Counted from the stretch's first letter, positions 1 to 12,250 are shown. The stretch is 64,000 nt of DNA from Muscardinus avellanarius (GCA_963383645.1 OY726576.1:17245131-17309130), one strand, 5' to 3'. Notes: generated by a model from the sequence alone, not told the origin. Numbers and translations: made by a program.

Positions 1-1973
1 CAAGCAAAGCAAACTTGAGCTTGATGCCTGGATCCACATGCGTGCATGTAGTCCTGGGCAGAGCCAGGTGGGCAGAGCAGGGGTGCCTCTTAAGCCTGGC
101 AGAGGCAGATGTTAGGGCATACCTGCCCATGCACCCCAGGTCAAGGACCAGCATTACCCTGCCCACCATGGGCCCCACCGGGACGTAAAACCTCAAGAGA
201 GAAGCCCCTCGGTGCCGTCTGTGGCACGTCAAACAGCAGAAGATGCACAGTTACTATTTGTTGAGCACAGGGATGAGCAGCTCCTGTTATCGTCTCCACC
301 TGTCACTCAAGATGCTCAGGAATGGTTCACTGGATGTAAGAAGACTGCGGCAAGGGCAAACAGTTGGCGTCTTAGAGGCCAGCAAGAAATAGATGAGTGC
401 CTGAGTCACAAGTACACGAAGCTAAGTACAGATGTCCTGTGTGCAAAATCTAGAAAGCGCTTCCCCAGCCCCGCAGTGTGGTAGTGCTGGGCTGGGCCCT
501 TCTGGGTGTCCTAGAAGCCGCCTCACCCTGCAGGAACCCCGTGTCTTGCAAAGAGGATCTCTTATGGTCGGCACCTGCCAGGCACAGCATGCTAGGAGCT
601 CAGAGAAAACACCATCAGGGGCCAAGCTGGTGCTGCTCGTGCAGGGGTCAGGCAGATTCCAAAGGAGGACAGAGAAAAGGGGTGAAGGCCAGAGTGGGAA
701 GTACCATGGCCTGGGCTCTGGAGATGTGAGTTCCTAGAGGAGCAGGGACCAGGGCGTGGGCTGTAGAGAGTGAGAGACGGAGGGTGAAGGGGTGAGACCT
801 CACAAGAGAGGCGGTGGGCAGCGGGCTCTCTCACCATCCCCCAGCCATCCCCCTGGCCTAGGGTTAGGGCAAATAAGGTCGCCCCGTGCATAGATGGAGG
901 TGACAGGTCTTCTCTCCTGTCGGGTGAGAAAGGCCCAGGCAGGCCACAGCACAAAGCTCAAGGCCACCTGAGAATAGGATTCCAGGACCCCAGCAGCCTG
1001 AGGAACACCCTGGCCTGGTGAGGAACCTTCCAGAACATTATCCAGCCCCCACTAGACCGTGACTAGCTGGTCTGCCTCATCCAGGTCCAGGAGGGAGGCC
1101 TCCTGCCAGAGGGTTCCAGCAGGCATGTTCTGATACCCTGCCTGCCCCTGAGAGACAACCGTGGAGCTGTTCTTTGGTGAGGTTAACTGGACCCAATCCC
1201 AGGGCTCAACAGAATGCTAGGCGCTTTTGAATTCTCCCGTGAAACCTGACCAAACTTATCATCTGCACAGACATTCAAACTGCCCGTTCTGTTTGAGCCC
1301 CGGACTTTGAGTTTGGTGTCACGCCCGCAACATTTATTGAGTACAGAATCCCCGGCACACTTCTTTTTTAAAAAAAAATCCCAAATGTTTATGCTTGCTT
1401 CTCTTTTACTTTCATGTAAAAACTTCCCTCTTGGAGTGAGATTTGTAGAACTCGAAACAGCCATTTTTGGCTCAATTTGCCAACACCATAGTTTTAATTT
1501 CCTCTTGGATCTTTCTGCTTGTGTAGATTTCAGCATCTCTAAGCCTTGAGATTACACTTCAAAAAAAGGGGGTGGGAATTCTATTCCTTCCAATTGTTCT
1601 TCCTGGATTGTCCCTTATGAATAAAAAAAAAACCCATGATCTTCACAGTTTTATCAGCGTTGAATATCCTTAAGAAAACACACTTATCTTTAAAAATTCC
1701 CTTATGTCCCATTTTTCATAACACTGAGACATTAAAAGCAGGGTTTTCTATCTGTAAAGAAGTTTGTATCTTTCTAAACTCACTGTGACTGCCCCAGATA
1801 CAGGGAAAAGCCTGAGAATTATTTTCTAGAAATGTGATTTGTTTGTGATTTTAAAATATCTTGCAAAATTTTGCTAATTTTTCTGCATGACATAGATACT
1901 TGAGTATTTGAGATTATCAGCCAAGCTACACATTTGCTCATTTAGTAAAATAAGCTTTCAGTTACTGATATTT
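1..1973. other. Unique intronic sequence, no repeat recognised
   Basis: No gene or interspersed repeat is recognised here. The first 1.2 kb is GC-rich. From about 1340 to 1973 it becomes AT-rich with A-runs and little sign of repeats, ending exactly at the target-site duplication of the SINE at 1987. Confidence 0.5.
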
Positions 1974-1986
1974 AAAATTCTTTCTC

Positions 1987-2166
1987 GCTGGGCGTGGTGG
2001 CACACACTTGTAATCCCCGCGCTTGGGAGGCAGAGACAGGAGGATCACGCAGGTCCGAAACCAGCTGTACTGGATTAAGAGACCCTGTTTCCAAATAAAC
2101 ATATAAAATAGGTCTGGGAGTGTATCTCAAGAGGTAGAAGGGTTCCATCCCCAGTACCACAAAAAG

Positions 2167-2199
<33 letters not shown>
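1987..2199 (+). repeat. B1-ID dimeric SINE, young subfamily, with target-site duplication
   Basis: This is a full-length dimeric SINE: B1 half starting gctgggcgtggtggca, linker ccctgtttccaaat, ID half aggtctgggagtgtat, then a long (TAAA)n tail. It is flanked by the 13-bp target-site duplication aaaattctttctc at 1974-1986 and 2200-2212, so the insertion boundaries are firm. Confidence 0.93.
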
Positions 2200-2201
<2 letters not shown>

Positions 2202-2538
2202 AATTCTTTCTCAAATGAATGTGGGCAGTTTTCTCTCCTTGATAGATCAGACTCAGGGCAGTAACACGTGTTCTTGGCGCACCTTGTCAGCTTTCAAAAG
2301 TGTTCATCCTATTTGGAGTCTCTTCTCCCTATTTAATGTAATTCCTCTCTCCTGGAAATCAGAAACTCTTACGTGCTTGTGTGCGCAGAAGTATAAAGTA
2401 CCATACACTTGAAAATGATTTTCTACCCCTTATTAGGCAAGCTTGTGCTAGGTGGGTCTGTGTAGGAGCAAGGGTGCTCACCAGTTCAGCAGTCCATTTT
2501 GGTCAGTGGCTATGCCTGGGAAAGAAATATCAATGAGA

Positions 2539-2640
2539 TGGATGGAGGTGTGGCTCAGGGGTGGAGCGCTTGACCTGCAAGCATGAGGACCCTGGGTTTG
2601 ATCCCCAGGACTACCAAAAAAGAGAAAGAAAAAAAAAAAA
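2539..2640 (+). repeat. ID-type SINE monomer
   Basis: A tRNA-like ID monomer: ggaggtgtggctcaggg (A box region), ggagcgcttgacctgcaagc, then ctgggtttgatcccc (B box), and an A-rich tail. Confidence 0.85.
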
Positions 2641-4234
2641 CAGTGAGGATGTTCTAGTGTGTGTCTTCATGTCCTAAAGCGGGTCCAATGCCTGTTAGGG
2701 GCTTGCATGCAATAAAGACGGTGGGTTCCACCCAGGGCGGGTCATTCTAGAGGTGCAGGCAGGATGCCACATCAGGACAGGGCTTCCCCAGATGGAGATG
2801 CCCTGGGAACGGCAAGCGGGTCTGTTGGGGTCAGTGTTTCAGCTGCCCCATGTGCTGGTGTCTAGGGATTTGTCCTGTTTATCCCAGGGTTGGTGGCCTC
2901 CCCTGGTGTCCTCAACCCCTACCCACACATTTTTTCTGCCCCACCCCAGGGAGTTAATCCTGCCTGGGAATTGGGATAACTCACTGTAGACGCTTCTATC
3001 CATATTCTCGTGTATTCTCGATCAGCTTTTAGGTTTAAGAATCGGCTAATTTCTGCCCTGGGATCCCATTGTGATCTCCTTCCTCCCCAGAGCTGCAGAA
3101 GAACACACCATCCTGGGGAGAAAGCCCCTGGGACAGCAGAGGGGGGGTGTGATGGGCGGGGTCAGGGAGGGAGGCTGTCCTGGCATCCTCTCCCTTATGT
3201 CATGGTTTGCAGGTTCCTGGTTTCCTCACTTTTACCCAGATAGAGTGCTCAGCTCATCACCCTGTTTCCCTCCCTCCCTGTGCACAGTACCTTTGTTTTC
3301 TCTGAAGCTCCAGATCTGTTCCTGCCCTGGCCCTGACTACCTTTGTGGTCTTTGGGACACCTGCGCCGCCCTGCCCTTCCTAACCACTCCATTTCTGCGC
3401 CCACAGAAGCCTTGCATTGGCCCATCATACTTTAAGTTTTTCCTGGTCCTGCGTCACCAGCCCACGAGTTGACCTCCCGTGAATCAGGTTTTCGCCTGTC
3501 AACAAGACTGAATAACGTTTACTCTCAGAGGCCAGGAGGGTGGGCAGCTCCAGAGGGGGGAGTCTCAGCTCCAGGACCCACCTGCCCACCCCCAGTAAGA
3601 GTGAAGATTCCTTGGGATGTGTTTTCAAAGAAGCTCAAGGCTGAGCGTGCCTGGGTCCCACAGGGGAGAGGCTCCCTGACTCTAAGTGTCCCCTTTCAGT
3701 CCTGGGGAGGAGGGAGGAGCTTTGCTCTGGAAGGGATTTCCCTAAAGGATGTCATTTTCTGTTATGTTTGTCATTAAATTTTAATATCTGAAGGAATGAT
3801 TTCCCTTGGTATAACTGCCCTGGGCTTAGATTGTTTTGTGAAGAACTAAAGAAGAAAGCAGTTTATACAATAGATAATTCTTAGGAGAGAGAAGACCCAG
3901 GTCCCAGCAGGAGGTGGAGAAGACCCCTCCCCAGCTTCACCTGTCCCAGCTCCTGTATCAAAACTCTCGTCCAGGTCCGGGATGTGTCTGCCTTCCAAGG
4001 CTACCCTCCTGTCTCTGACTTGGAACTCAACTTCCCCCTACAGAACACCGCTGTCATGCAACAGCTTCTCTATGGACGGCACTGTTCTCTCTCTGCAACA
4101 TCCAATACAGTAGTCACTGGCCACAGGTGGCTACTGAGTCCTCGAAGTGGCTAGTGAGACCGTGGAGCTGACATTTTGTTTTCGTTAGTGTAAATTTAAA
4201 TGTCGCATATGGCTAGGGGTTACTCTAGAAGGCC
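2641..4234. other. Unique intronic sequence, no repeat recognised
   Basis: No exon, RNA gene or repeat recognised. A short G-rich run at 3139-3175 (ggggggg, gggcgggg, agggaggg) could form a G-quadruplex. Confidence 0.4.
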
Positions 4235-4374
4235 TGCCAATGATGGAGGAGAAGGAGGAGGAGGAAGAGGAGGAGGAGGAGGAGGAGGAGGAGGAGGAGG
4301 AGGAGGAGGAGGAGGAGGAGGAGGAGATAGAGGAGGAGGAGGAGGAGGAGATAGAGGAGGAGGAGGAGAGGAGA
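4235..4374 (+). repeat. (GGA)n purine microsatellite
   Basis: About 140 bp of GGA repeats on the plus strand, interrupted by GGAA and GATA-type units. The homopurine strand explains the Gly/Arg and Ser/Pro runs in overlapping open frames, which are not genes. Confidence 0.97.
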
Positions 4375-4518
4375 GATACATGTACATACCCATAGGGTAC
4401 AATGTGATATTTCAATACATATATACATTGTAAAATAACCAAATTGAGCTAAGTAACTATTATATCACCCCATATACTTATAATTTTTTATATCAAGAAC
4501 ATTTAAATATCACTCTTT

Positions 4519-4610
4519 GGGACAGGGTGTGTAGCTCAGTGGCACAGCGCTTTCTTAGCAAGTGAGAGGCCCTGGGTTTGATCCCCAGAACCCCAAAATA
4601 AAAAAATAAA
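4519..4610 (+). repeat. ID-type SINE monomer
   Basis: ID monomer with gtgtagctcagtggcac, tttcttagcaagtgag, a B box ctgggtttgatcccc and a short A-rich tail. Confidence 0.88.
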
Positions 4611-4619
4611 ATCCAATCT

Positions 4620-4900
4620 CCTAGCAATTAGAGATACATAATACATCATTCCTAACTATAAACTAGGAAGAAAAGAAGTGAAATTGCCTTCTGATGGCAT
4701 AGTCTCATCTATAGAAAAGCCTAAAGATATTACCAAAAAAAAGAAAAACACTAAACAAATTCAACAAAGTTGCAGCATACAAAATCAACATTCAAATATC
4801 AGTAGCATTTTTATAAAGTAACAACAAATTTTCTGAAAATTAAATGAATTAAAAACCCACTAACAATAGCATCAGTAAAAACATTAGAAGAGAATTTAGC
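4620..4900 (+). repeat. L1 ORF2 fragment
   Basis: A diverged, 5'- and 3'-truncated LINE-1 piece. It carries the ORF2-like stretches caacaaagttgcagcatac, aaaatcaacattcaa and ttaaaaacccactaacaat. It is not coding. Confidence 0.65.
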
Positions 4901-5235
4901 CAAGGGGCCCTGGGAGTTGCGGGGACCTGCGCAACGTGGTTAGAGAGGTCCCGGAAACAACTCATTCTCTGGGCAGACGTGTTTAGTTAAGGGATTTCGC
5001 CCTGGAAGAGAAAAATGATTAGAACAGCTTGTGGAATGTGCTGTTTACTCTTGGAAAAGTGCTGAGCCTGGCCTTAATTTGTCAGTGTCAACACAAAGCT
5101 AAAACTGGTGTCCAGAGAGGATTAGCACAAAGACAGTAAATTACCATGTTTCGATAGATCCATCTTAAGGCTCTGCCTTGCCTCCTTGCTCATGAGACTT
5201 AATTCAGAGGACCAATGTCAAACCAGAAGGTGTCC
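4901..5235. other. Unique intronic sequence
   Basis: Nothing recognised between the L1 fragment and the pyrimidine-rich tail of the next SINE. Confidence 0.4.
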
Positions 5236-5529
5236 TCTTCTCTTTCTTCTTTCTTCCTTCTTTCCTTTTTTCTTTTATACTTTCTCCTCCTTTCCCCTCT
5301 CCTCCCCTTCCTCCCTTTCTTTCTCTCTTATTCTCTCCCTCTCCCTCTCTCTCTTTTTCTTTCTTTGTACTAAGCATTGAACCCAGAGGCATTCTACCTC
5401 CAAGCTACACCCCCAGCCCTATTTTACTTCTCTGTTTCCCTAAAGTGTGGAGGCTAGTTTTGAACCTGTGGTCCTCTGTCTCAATCTTCCAAGCACTAGA
5501 ATCACTGACATGTGTCACCACGCCCAGCC
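5236..5529 (-). repeat. B1-ID SINE with pyrimidine-rich (reverse-strand A-rich) tail
   Basis: The ID half (reverse) starts near gtactaagcattgaaccc and the B1 half ends at tgtgtcaccacgcccagcc, at 5529. The 130-bp TTTC/TCC-rich run at 5236-5366 is the expanded tail of this minus-strand copy. Confidence 0.88.
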
Positions 5530-5660
5530 TAGAGTATGCATTTTAAATGACACCCACTTGAGTCCCACTTACTATCCTGTGGTCATGGGCAAGTCGTTGT
5601 GCTGTGCTGAGCCTCAGTTCCCTCATCTTCCCCTGGAGACTCAAACAGCACCAACTAGAG

Positions 5661-5824
5661 GTGGTTGGTGCCTGCCTATAATGCCAATACTTGGGAGCCT
5701 GGAACAGCAGGATTGCAGGGTTGAGGCCAGTGTGTAGTAACTTAGAGAGAGCCTGTTTCAAAATAAAATAAAATGGGGCTGGGGGTTAGCTCAGAAGTAG
5801 AATGTCCCTAGGCTCCATTTCCAG

Positions 5825-5878
<54 letters not shown>
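5661..5878 (+). repeat. B1-ID SINE whose tail has become an (AC)n microsatellite
   Basis: A degenerate B1 half (gtggttggtgcctgcc), linker agcctgtttcaaaataaaa and an ID half ggggctgggggttagctc, followed directly by about 53 bp of AC repeats at 5826-5878. Confidence 0.88.
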
Positions 5879-5879
<1 letters not shown>

Positions 5880-6983
5880 AGTACCGCCCACCTCGTCTGG
5901 TTGCTCTAAGGCATACCTGAAAGCAGGCATCCAAAGCGCCTGGCACTGAATGGATCACACGCCCAGTAAGCAGCCTGATTGTAAGTGCCCAACCCATTTC
6001 CCACAGCTCCTTGCAATTCTGGGCTTTTTTGGTCCCCAAATCCCATTCTCCCAGGATGTAGGTCATCCCCTAAGTGCCAGGAAATCGATACCCCTGACAG
6101 AGAGGAGTTTGCTAAGGGCAAAATATCTCAGTTCCCTGGTGCCTCGGTTGGACTGACTGAAACACAAGTTCTGCCTTGTCTCCCAGAGTCCCCTGGCTGA
6201 GCGAGCGCAGGTGGGACCCCAGTGCCTTACTTTGGCAACACAGTGTTGGGGTCCACCCTCTCTTGCCTGATTTCCCAGCTCACCCCAACACTTCCTAGGA
6301 TCACTACACCGCCCAACTCAATGAGTTACACCCCAGTTCTGGCGTCAAGTTCTGCTTCCAGGGAACAGGCTTACCACCATTCATATGATGCAATCACCCC
6401 CATAAAACCCAGGAACTCACAGGAGATGCAAAATTCCAAGATCCAGTCTTTTCCAAACACCCAGAGAAAACAGTCTGCCATGAGTTGAGCTGTCAGCACG
6501 TTCGTTCATGTCCTGAACCCAAGGTGAGATAGAACATCATCTGAGGAATGGGCTTTGAGGTAGACAAGCTTCAAATTCGGCCTCATGAAAGCCCCAAATA
6601 CAGGAGGTAGAAAGAGAATTTTGCTTAATTCATTTTTCCCTTGTAGTAGAGAGCATGCACATTGCTTAGACACCAAATGTTTGCCGATGGAGACCAGACA
6701 CCTGCGGCCTGCTGTACGCCCCTCCTCATCTTGTTTGTCTGACTTATTATGTGGTCCACCTGTTCCCCTCTCCAAAATTTTATTTTTATTTTTAAATTCT
6801 ATATAGTAAATAAACTTGATATGTTCCCCTGAGATGGTATTGCCAATCAGAGGCAAACTCTAATAGATATCTATAGATTATTTACAATTTATGGGAGCAT
6901 TTTTCCACTGAGAAATATAAGTTAAAAAAAAAAGCCAAGTCAAGAGTGAGGTACCACTATTGGGGTTTTTCGTATCATAACTT
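5879..6983. other. Unique intronic sequence
   Basis: No exon or repeat recognised. The stretch from about 6770 to 6990 is AT-rich with A-runs. Confidence 0.4.
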
Positions 6984-7001
6984 AAAAAAACTGGTCTTCT
7001 A

Positions 7002-7588
7002 AATGGCCGGCATCGGAGCCTTCTTTGAGGCAAGGCCACTCCTGGGGCCTCCGAGGCCAGGATCGGAGCCAGCTGAGGGGTTAGGCTGGTGTCAGGGCCA
7101 GTGAGATCAGAACCAGGGCCTCCCATGAGGCAAGGCCGCTGCTTGAGCCAGCGAGGTCTGGATCAGTCCACCGGGTAGCCAGGCCATTACTGGGGCCGTC
7201 AAGAGTGGGATCAGTAATTGCAACGCGGCATGCACAGAGAAATATCGCAGAAAATATAAATCAGATGCTTCCCCTAATCAACAATAACTAGGAGGAAAGG
7301 GGCAACAGGAAGAGGTCGAGCTATAGAAAGGGCCCTATAGTGAAGCAATTAAGGTGACCAATCAGAGGGTATGGAATAGGGGAGGATGGAGTCTCTTTAA
7401 AACTCAGGAGGTACATAAACATATGTATCAAAGTTAATCACCAAACAAGCATGGGATCCAGGGAGGGGGAGGGAATGGGATAGGGACTGGATGAGGGCTA
7501 ATTGGATGATGTGTGCTTGTATATCCTCTCAAGTCTTGTATTCCAATGTGATGTATGATTACAATGCACCAATTTAAAAAAATTTTTT
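7002..7588 (+). mobile_element. L1-derived non-autonomous retroelement with GC-rich 5' units, flanked by 17-bp TSD
   Basis: The target-site duplication aaaaaactggtcttcta occurs at 6985-7001 and again at 7589-7605, so the 587 bp between them is one insertion. Its first 210 bp hold about four GC-rich units of 40-50 bp built on GAGGCAAGGCCRCT, GAGGYCWGGATC and similar motifs. Its last 40 bp, including aatgtgatgtatgattac and aatgcaccaat, match (reverse-complemented) the L1 end at about 25005-25035. No ORF1 or ORF2 remnant lies between. What is seen is the TSD, the repeats and the shared tail; that it is an internally deleted L1 or an L1-mobilised composite element is inference. Confidence 0.75.
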
Positions 7589-7605
7589 AAAAAACTGGTC
7601 TTCTA

Positions 7606-7807
7606 GCCAGAGGTAGTGGCAGACGCCTGTAATCCTGTGAGGGTAACAGACACGGAAGGATCCAGGTTTCAGAACAGCACACTGTAAATTAGATCCCCTT
7701 CAAAATAAAGAATAAAACAGGGCTGGGAAATAGCTCAGAAGTAGAGCTCCCTCCCGTGGATTCAGCCTCCAGTACCACCACCACCATCAAAAGGGGGAAA
7801 AAAAAAA
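7606..7807 (+). repeat. B1-ID SINE
   Basis: Degenerate B1 half (cagacgcctgtaatcctg), linker ttcaaaataaagaataaaa, ID half gggctgggaaatagctcag, and a (CCA)n/A-rich tail. It abuts the downstream target-site duplication of the preceding element. Confidence 0.85.
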
Positions 7808-9139
7808 GCAAAAGAAAGTACCATTCTTCAGTAAATATTCAACAAGTCATTCTGGATAAAATGGTCAACCAAATGCTCTAATTATCAGAAGACACCCCAC
7901 TCCTCCTGTCAGTACGACGCAGACCTGTGCTTGCCAGGCCTTGAGACTTTCCAGTAAATGCCATCCGGCCGGAACTTGAGCTAGCTGTTGCTGTCATCGT
8001 TGTTGTTATCATTATTACGTGTCCTAGCTGTCTTTCCTTCCCTCTCCACCCCCATCCGACATTCCTGGTATAATACAACGACTCCCAATAAGGTTTTCAA
8101 GTTTAACGAAAACCCCTGACTTTATAACAAAAACCGTCTCCACCCTGGGAACCTAGATAGGTAGTGTGTTCCAAAATCAGTGTCTCCAGGGATCATATTT
8201 TTTCCTTCTAGGATTTATAACAGAAGATCTCCTGTAGCCAAGACCCTGTCCGAGGCTAGCTCCCCTGAGGCAGGAGTCCAGGGCTGGTGCTTCCTTCCAA
8301 GATGAAGCCAGGAAGTGCCCTAGGGAAACTGAGGCAGAGAAGGAAGGCAGCCAATAGAAAAGGGACAGGGCAGAGAGCTTCATCCCACCAGGGAACAGCC
8401 AGAGTGTGGCGACCGCCTGTCTCTCACTATCCCAGCCTGGGTGCTGGGGCCCCGGGTACTTATCCAGCAACTCCTGCAGGGCTGGCTGAGGACTGCTAGA
8501 GGTCCTGACCTCTCTGCATCTCCTAAAGCTTCCAGGCAAGTAGACAGCCTTGTGTGAGTGAGTGGGGGGTGGGGGGGCTCGGGAACATGAGTGCCCAGGG
8601 ATCAAGACAGGCACAGACAGCGTCTGCCAACAGATCTGGCCCACAGGGCCACCCCAAGTAGAACTGAACTTGTGCTCTTGCCCACAGCTTGAGTTCAGCC
8701 TGCAGAGCCCGGCTGGCCAGCTGCTTCTTTGGGGTCTTCTCCCACCTCTCCATTCTCGGAAGCAGACACAGATGCCACTGGGTTCTCCACGAATCCACAG
8801 AGCCAGATTGTCTGGGCAGATGCCCAGTACCTCTCCACAGCATCTGAACTAACCTGGAAACTTGGGGGTGGAGGAGGGGCCAGGAAAAGGTGTCCTTTCT
8901 TTCAACAGTGGAGCGGGGTGCGCCCTTGCCCAGCTGTGCGGTTCTACCCTACTGCCCCTTCCACAGGGCTTTTCCTGTTCTGTTCACACACTCACGGCCC
9001 ATGAGCCATGACAGCAAAGGGCTGCCTCCTCCCAGAGCCTGTTTCCTGCTGTGTCCTCTCTATCACTGTCTGACTTAGTACTTGGCAATTCCTATCCATT
9101 TGCCACCATCTTGCAGGATTCACCTGATGGTCAAAGGTT
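7808..9139. other. Unique intronic sequence
   Basis: No exon or repeat recognised. Open frames of 60-155 codons on both strands lack codon bias, known motifs or splice context, and I regard them as chance. Confidence 0.4.
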
Positions 9140-9288
9140 AAAGCCCCATCTAAGCCATGAGTGACCTGCATGCTGTGCGCCTCAATTTCCCTGTGTGTGG
9201 GTCTGAGGCTGGTACCTACCCCGTAGAGATGGCTAAGAGAGAGCATTGTAACTCATGCCTACTCCAGTGCCTAGCACATGCCAAGCAG
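9140..9288 (+). repeat. MIR fragment
   Basis: Matches the MIR layout: tgacctgcatgctgtgc (ancestral gtgaccttgggc), then cctcaatttccct, then ggtacctaccccgtagag, and agtgcctagcacatg near the end. Confidence 0.55.
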
Positions 9289-9514
9289 GAGAAGATGTGA
9301 GCTTACATCTTATGTTAACTGGTTTTACCCTGAGTCGGTCTGTGGTCACCCCTTGCCCAGAGAGTGGCCATCTAAGTGAATTGTTGGTCCCATCAGTTCC
9401 CTTGCAATCCCAACCTAGCTGTACCAGCACCAGACCCATTTCTTGAAGCAATGTCCACACCACACGTGGCTCGGGACTCTCGTCTGGAAATCCCATCATC
9501 AGAAGGTCAACACA

Positions 9515-9788
9515 GCATGGCAGGGAGAAGGTGCATGTTTAGAGTTGGGCCACCCAGGCTCATGTCTCAGCAGAACCACTTTTAGGTGCATCACTACCTA
9601 CAATAAAGGCGCAAGTTACTTTTCTTCTGAGTGTCTTGTTTTTCCTATAAAATGAGTATAATACAGTGCCATCTGCTTCGTAGGGTTTGCTGGGTGCGGA
9701 TTAAATAAATCAATCTGTGCAGATGCTCAGAGAAAGACCAGGAACTTAGTACTTGCTCAGTAATTATCAGTTCTAGTCATTATTGTTG
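9515..9788 (+). repeat. MIR element, near full length
   Basis: Contains the MIR core and tail: gcgcaagttacttttcttc, then tataaaatgagtataata, then cgtagggtttgctgggtg, and a terminus with attatcagttctagtcatt. Old and diverged. Confidence 0.72.
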
Positions 9789-11940
9789 TCTCCGCGTGTA
9801 CCACATTCTACGTGCCAACTCAGTTTCCAGGCTTTTCCCCCTCTTCTCCTGCACACCCATACAAACAGAATCGTCAACTACTGAGCAATCACAGGGCCTT
9901 CTGTCCCCAGATCCTGGGTAGTCCCGGCCACCTCTGCCTCTCCTTGGCAGCCTACATGGTCCAGCTAGATATGATCCCCTTTTGAGCTTTCTCTCACTTC
10001 CCATAAGGAAAAACGGGGCTTGGCATCCACACACATCCCTTCTACCCTAAATCCCCACTCTCCTTGTTACGGCCATACATGTCTCACCTTCCCTCTTCTT
10101 TTCAGTTGATCTTAGACAGTTGGACCGTGCCTCAGTCAGCTCTGTGTCCAGCATGGCAGTTTGCCTGGAGAAACTGCTTACTAAATGGGCAGGACCTGAG
10201 TCAATGAATGAATGAAGTGTGCTTGGTATCTTGGCTTCTGAATGTGGGTTCTGTCTACTGAGCTGGCGAGTCAGAGTTATTTGCCAGTGTTTTCCTAAAG
10301 CTCTGGCTTCTCCATCAACCTGTAGTATAACAAGATGGGCTTTGCCGGCTGGGCCTCCTTTGAGAGACATGTACGGAGTTAAATACACAGAACCCATGGC
10401 TTATGGGGCCAGAAAGAGCAAGATGAAGCAAGTCCGTGCAGGTCGCCGGTGCCCAAAGCACACCTCGTCTCTCTCCAGACGTCAGCGCTCCCTGGGCATT
10501 GTGCAGACCTGCTGCCAGTGGAGACCTTCCCCTGTGTGGATGTGTCTGTTGCACAATTCCGCAGTGACTCAGAATCCTTTCTGAGCACTTGCACAAAGGC
10601 ATAACATCCAGACAAAATCACCGTTAATGCGATCGCAATGTTCTCCCAACTTTTCTTGAGTTAAATTCCTTCCCTGAAGCACCAGCTTCTAACTACTCAG
10701 GTATTATTTTAGCAACCAAACTCAGTGTCCCACGTATGAAAGATGCCTGCACTTGTCGCCAATTAAGAATGGGTGGAGATGAGGCTTAGGCTCATGGCTT
10801 TGGCTTCCTAGGTTCATATGGCCTAGAACACAACCTCTGGAAAGGAAGCAGTGCTATTTGCCCCAAACCTTGGGCCTCTACACAATAAGGGCCCCAGCAG
10901 CCAAGCTCTAGGTAGATGCTGCCATTTCCCTGTGGTTCTAGTAATGTCTGGCCCTGTTCAGAAGTTCCTGAAGACTCTCCCAAGAGAGTCTCATGTTTCT
11001 GGAGTTCTCTTAGTCTTTCCCTTGAGGAACCTCAGCGGCCCCAAATGTTACTGCCCTTTCAATGTGCACTTCTTTCCTTGAGGAATGTGGAACCAGATCT
11101 CAAAGAGCTGGCGCAGGGGACATTTGGAGAAAACTGTCAATCATTAACCTTCCCACTGCTCTAGGCTGGAGCCCAAGATGGGCCCCATTGCCCATCTCCT
11201 TATGATCGGCATGGGTGCTTTAACTGCCCTCAGCACTCTTTTTGCTTAAGAGACTTAGCCTCTAAGGTTCTTTTCACCATTTCTCCCAAGAATCCTAGAA
11301 GCTATTTGCAAATGCATTCCTTGATAACATGCCCTCTACCCAGAAATCCCCAAGCACGCATATAAACCAGGTCCAAATGTGGCCTTCAGTGCTGGGCCTT
11401 TGGCTTGGATGCATTTAATTAATTCTCCTGATGTATCCTCACAATACTGAAGGACTTCCTGCTGCTTCCTCATGAGCAGACTCCAAAGACAATCATGGAG
11501 CCTGTCTTATCAGCTATTTTATTAACAGTCTGATTGCTATTATTTTATGCACAAAGGTGAAAGCCTGCGGATTTCTTTTTTCCTTCTCGAGCTTATTAGA
11601 ACTGCATTTTCCTCTGCACTGTAGACCACAGGGATTAGGCAGAGGTGTATTTCTGGCAGTTAGCATAATGCTGCTCAGCATCTGAGCTGTGGCGGGCCAG
11701 CAGTTTTGGCTGGTTGCTGGGCCCTCTCAGCCTCTACTGGACACAGGCCCAAAATTCATTTAGCTTCATTGCTTTGCTTTTGCAGAGTCAGCTTGGGGAA
11801 AGACCCATTATTCTTCTGGACAGAGGGCAGGTCCTGGAGGATCATTTTACAACCTGAATCTACACATTACACACAGATATTTACATTTATGGTACTATAA
11901 GCTTTTTGTGAGACACAGGGCACAACCTTTGAGACAGTGG
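9789..11940. other. Unique intronic sequence; possible conserved AT-rich segment near 11360-11560
   Basis: No exon or repeat recognised. The segment 11395-11560 carries AT-rich transcription-factor-like words (tgcatttaattaattctcc, cttatcagctattttatta). I cannot test conservation. Confidence 0.35.
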
Positions 11941-11974
11941 GGGTGGGGAGAGAAAGGGGGGGAGAGAGAGATTG

Positions 11975-12176
11975 AGATTGAGATTGGACTCAGGGGTATT
12001 CTACCTCTGAGCTATACCCCAAGACCTACTTTACTTTTATTTTGAAACAGGGTCTCACCAAGTTGCAGCGAGCCGCCTCGCTAAGTTGCTGAGGGTGGTG
12101 GTGGACCTGCAATCCTCCTATCTCAGCCTCTCAAGTACTAGGATTACAGGCATGTGCTGCCATGCCTGGCCGAAGC
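11975..12176 (-). repeat. B1-ID SINE
   Basis: Reverse-oriented: ID half (ggactcaggggtattctac, ctctgagctatacccc), linker ttattttgaaacagggtc, B1 half ending tgctgccatgcctggcc. Confidence 0.93.
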
Positions 12177-12207
12177 ACTTCTTAATTGTGATCCTGAATA
12201 AATAAAT

Positions 12208-12210
<3 letters not shown>

Positions 12211-12250
<40 letters not shown>
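12211..12250. repeat. (TG)n microsatellite
   Basis: About 38 bp of uninterrupted TG repeats following a short (TAAA)n run. Confidence 0.97.

Noticed and set aside
4185..4442. Ser-, Pro-, Leu- and Gly-rich open frames
   Set aside because: Translation of the (GGA)n microsatellite in different frames.
4519..4610. A functional tRNA gene
   Set aside because: It has A- and B-box-like motifs and an A-tail but no cloverleaf; it is an ID SINE, as are the units at 2539 and 34585.
8177..8644. 155-codon minus-strand open frame
   Set aside because: No domain, no splice context and an overlapping open frame on the other strand; consistent with GC-rich chance ORF.
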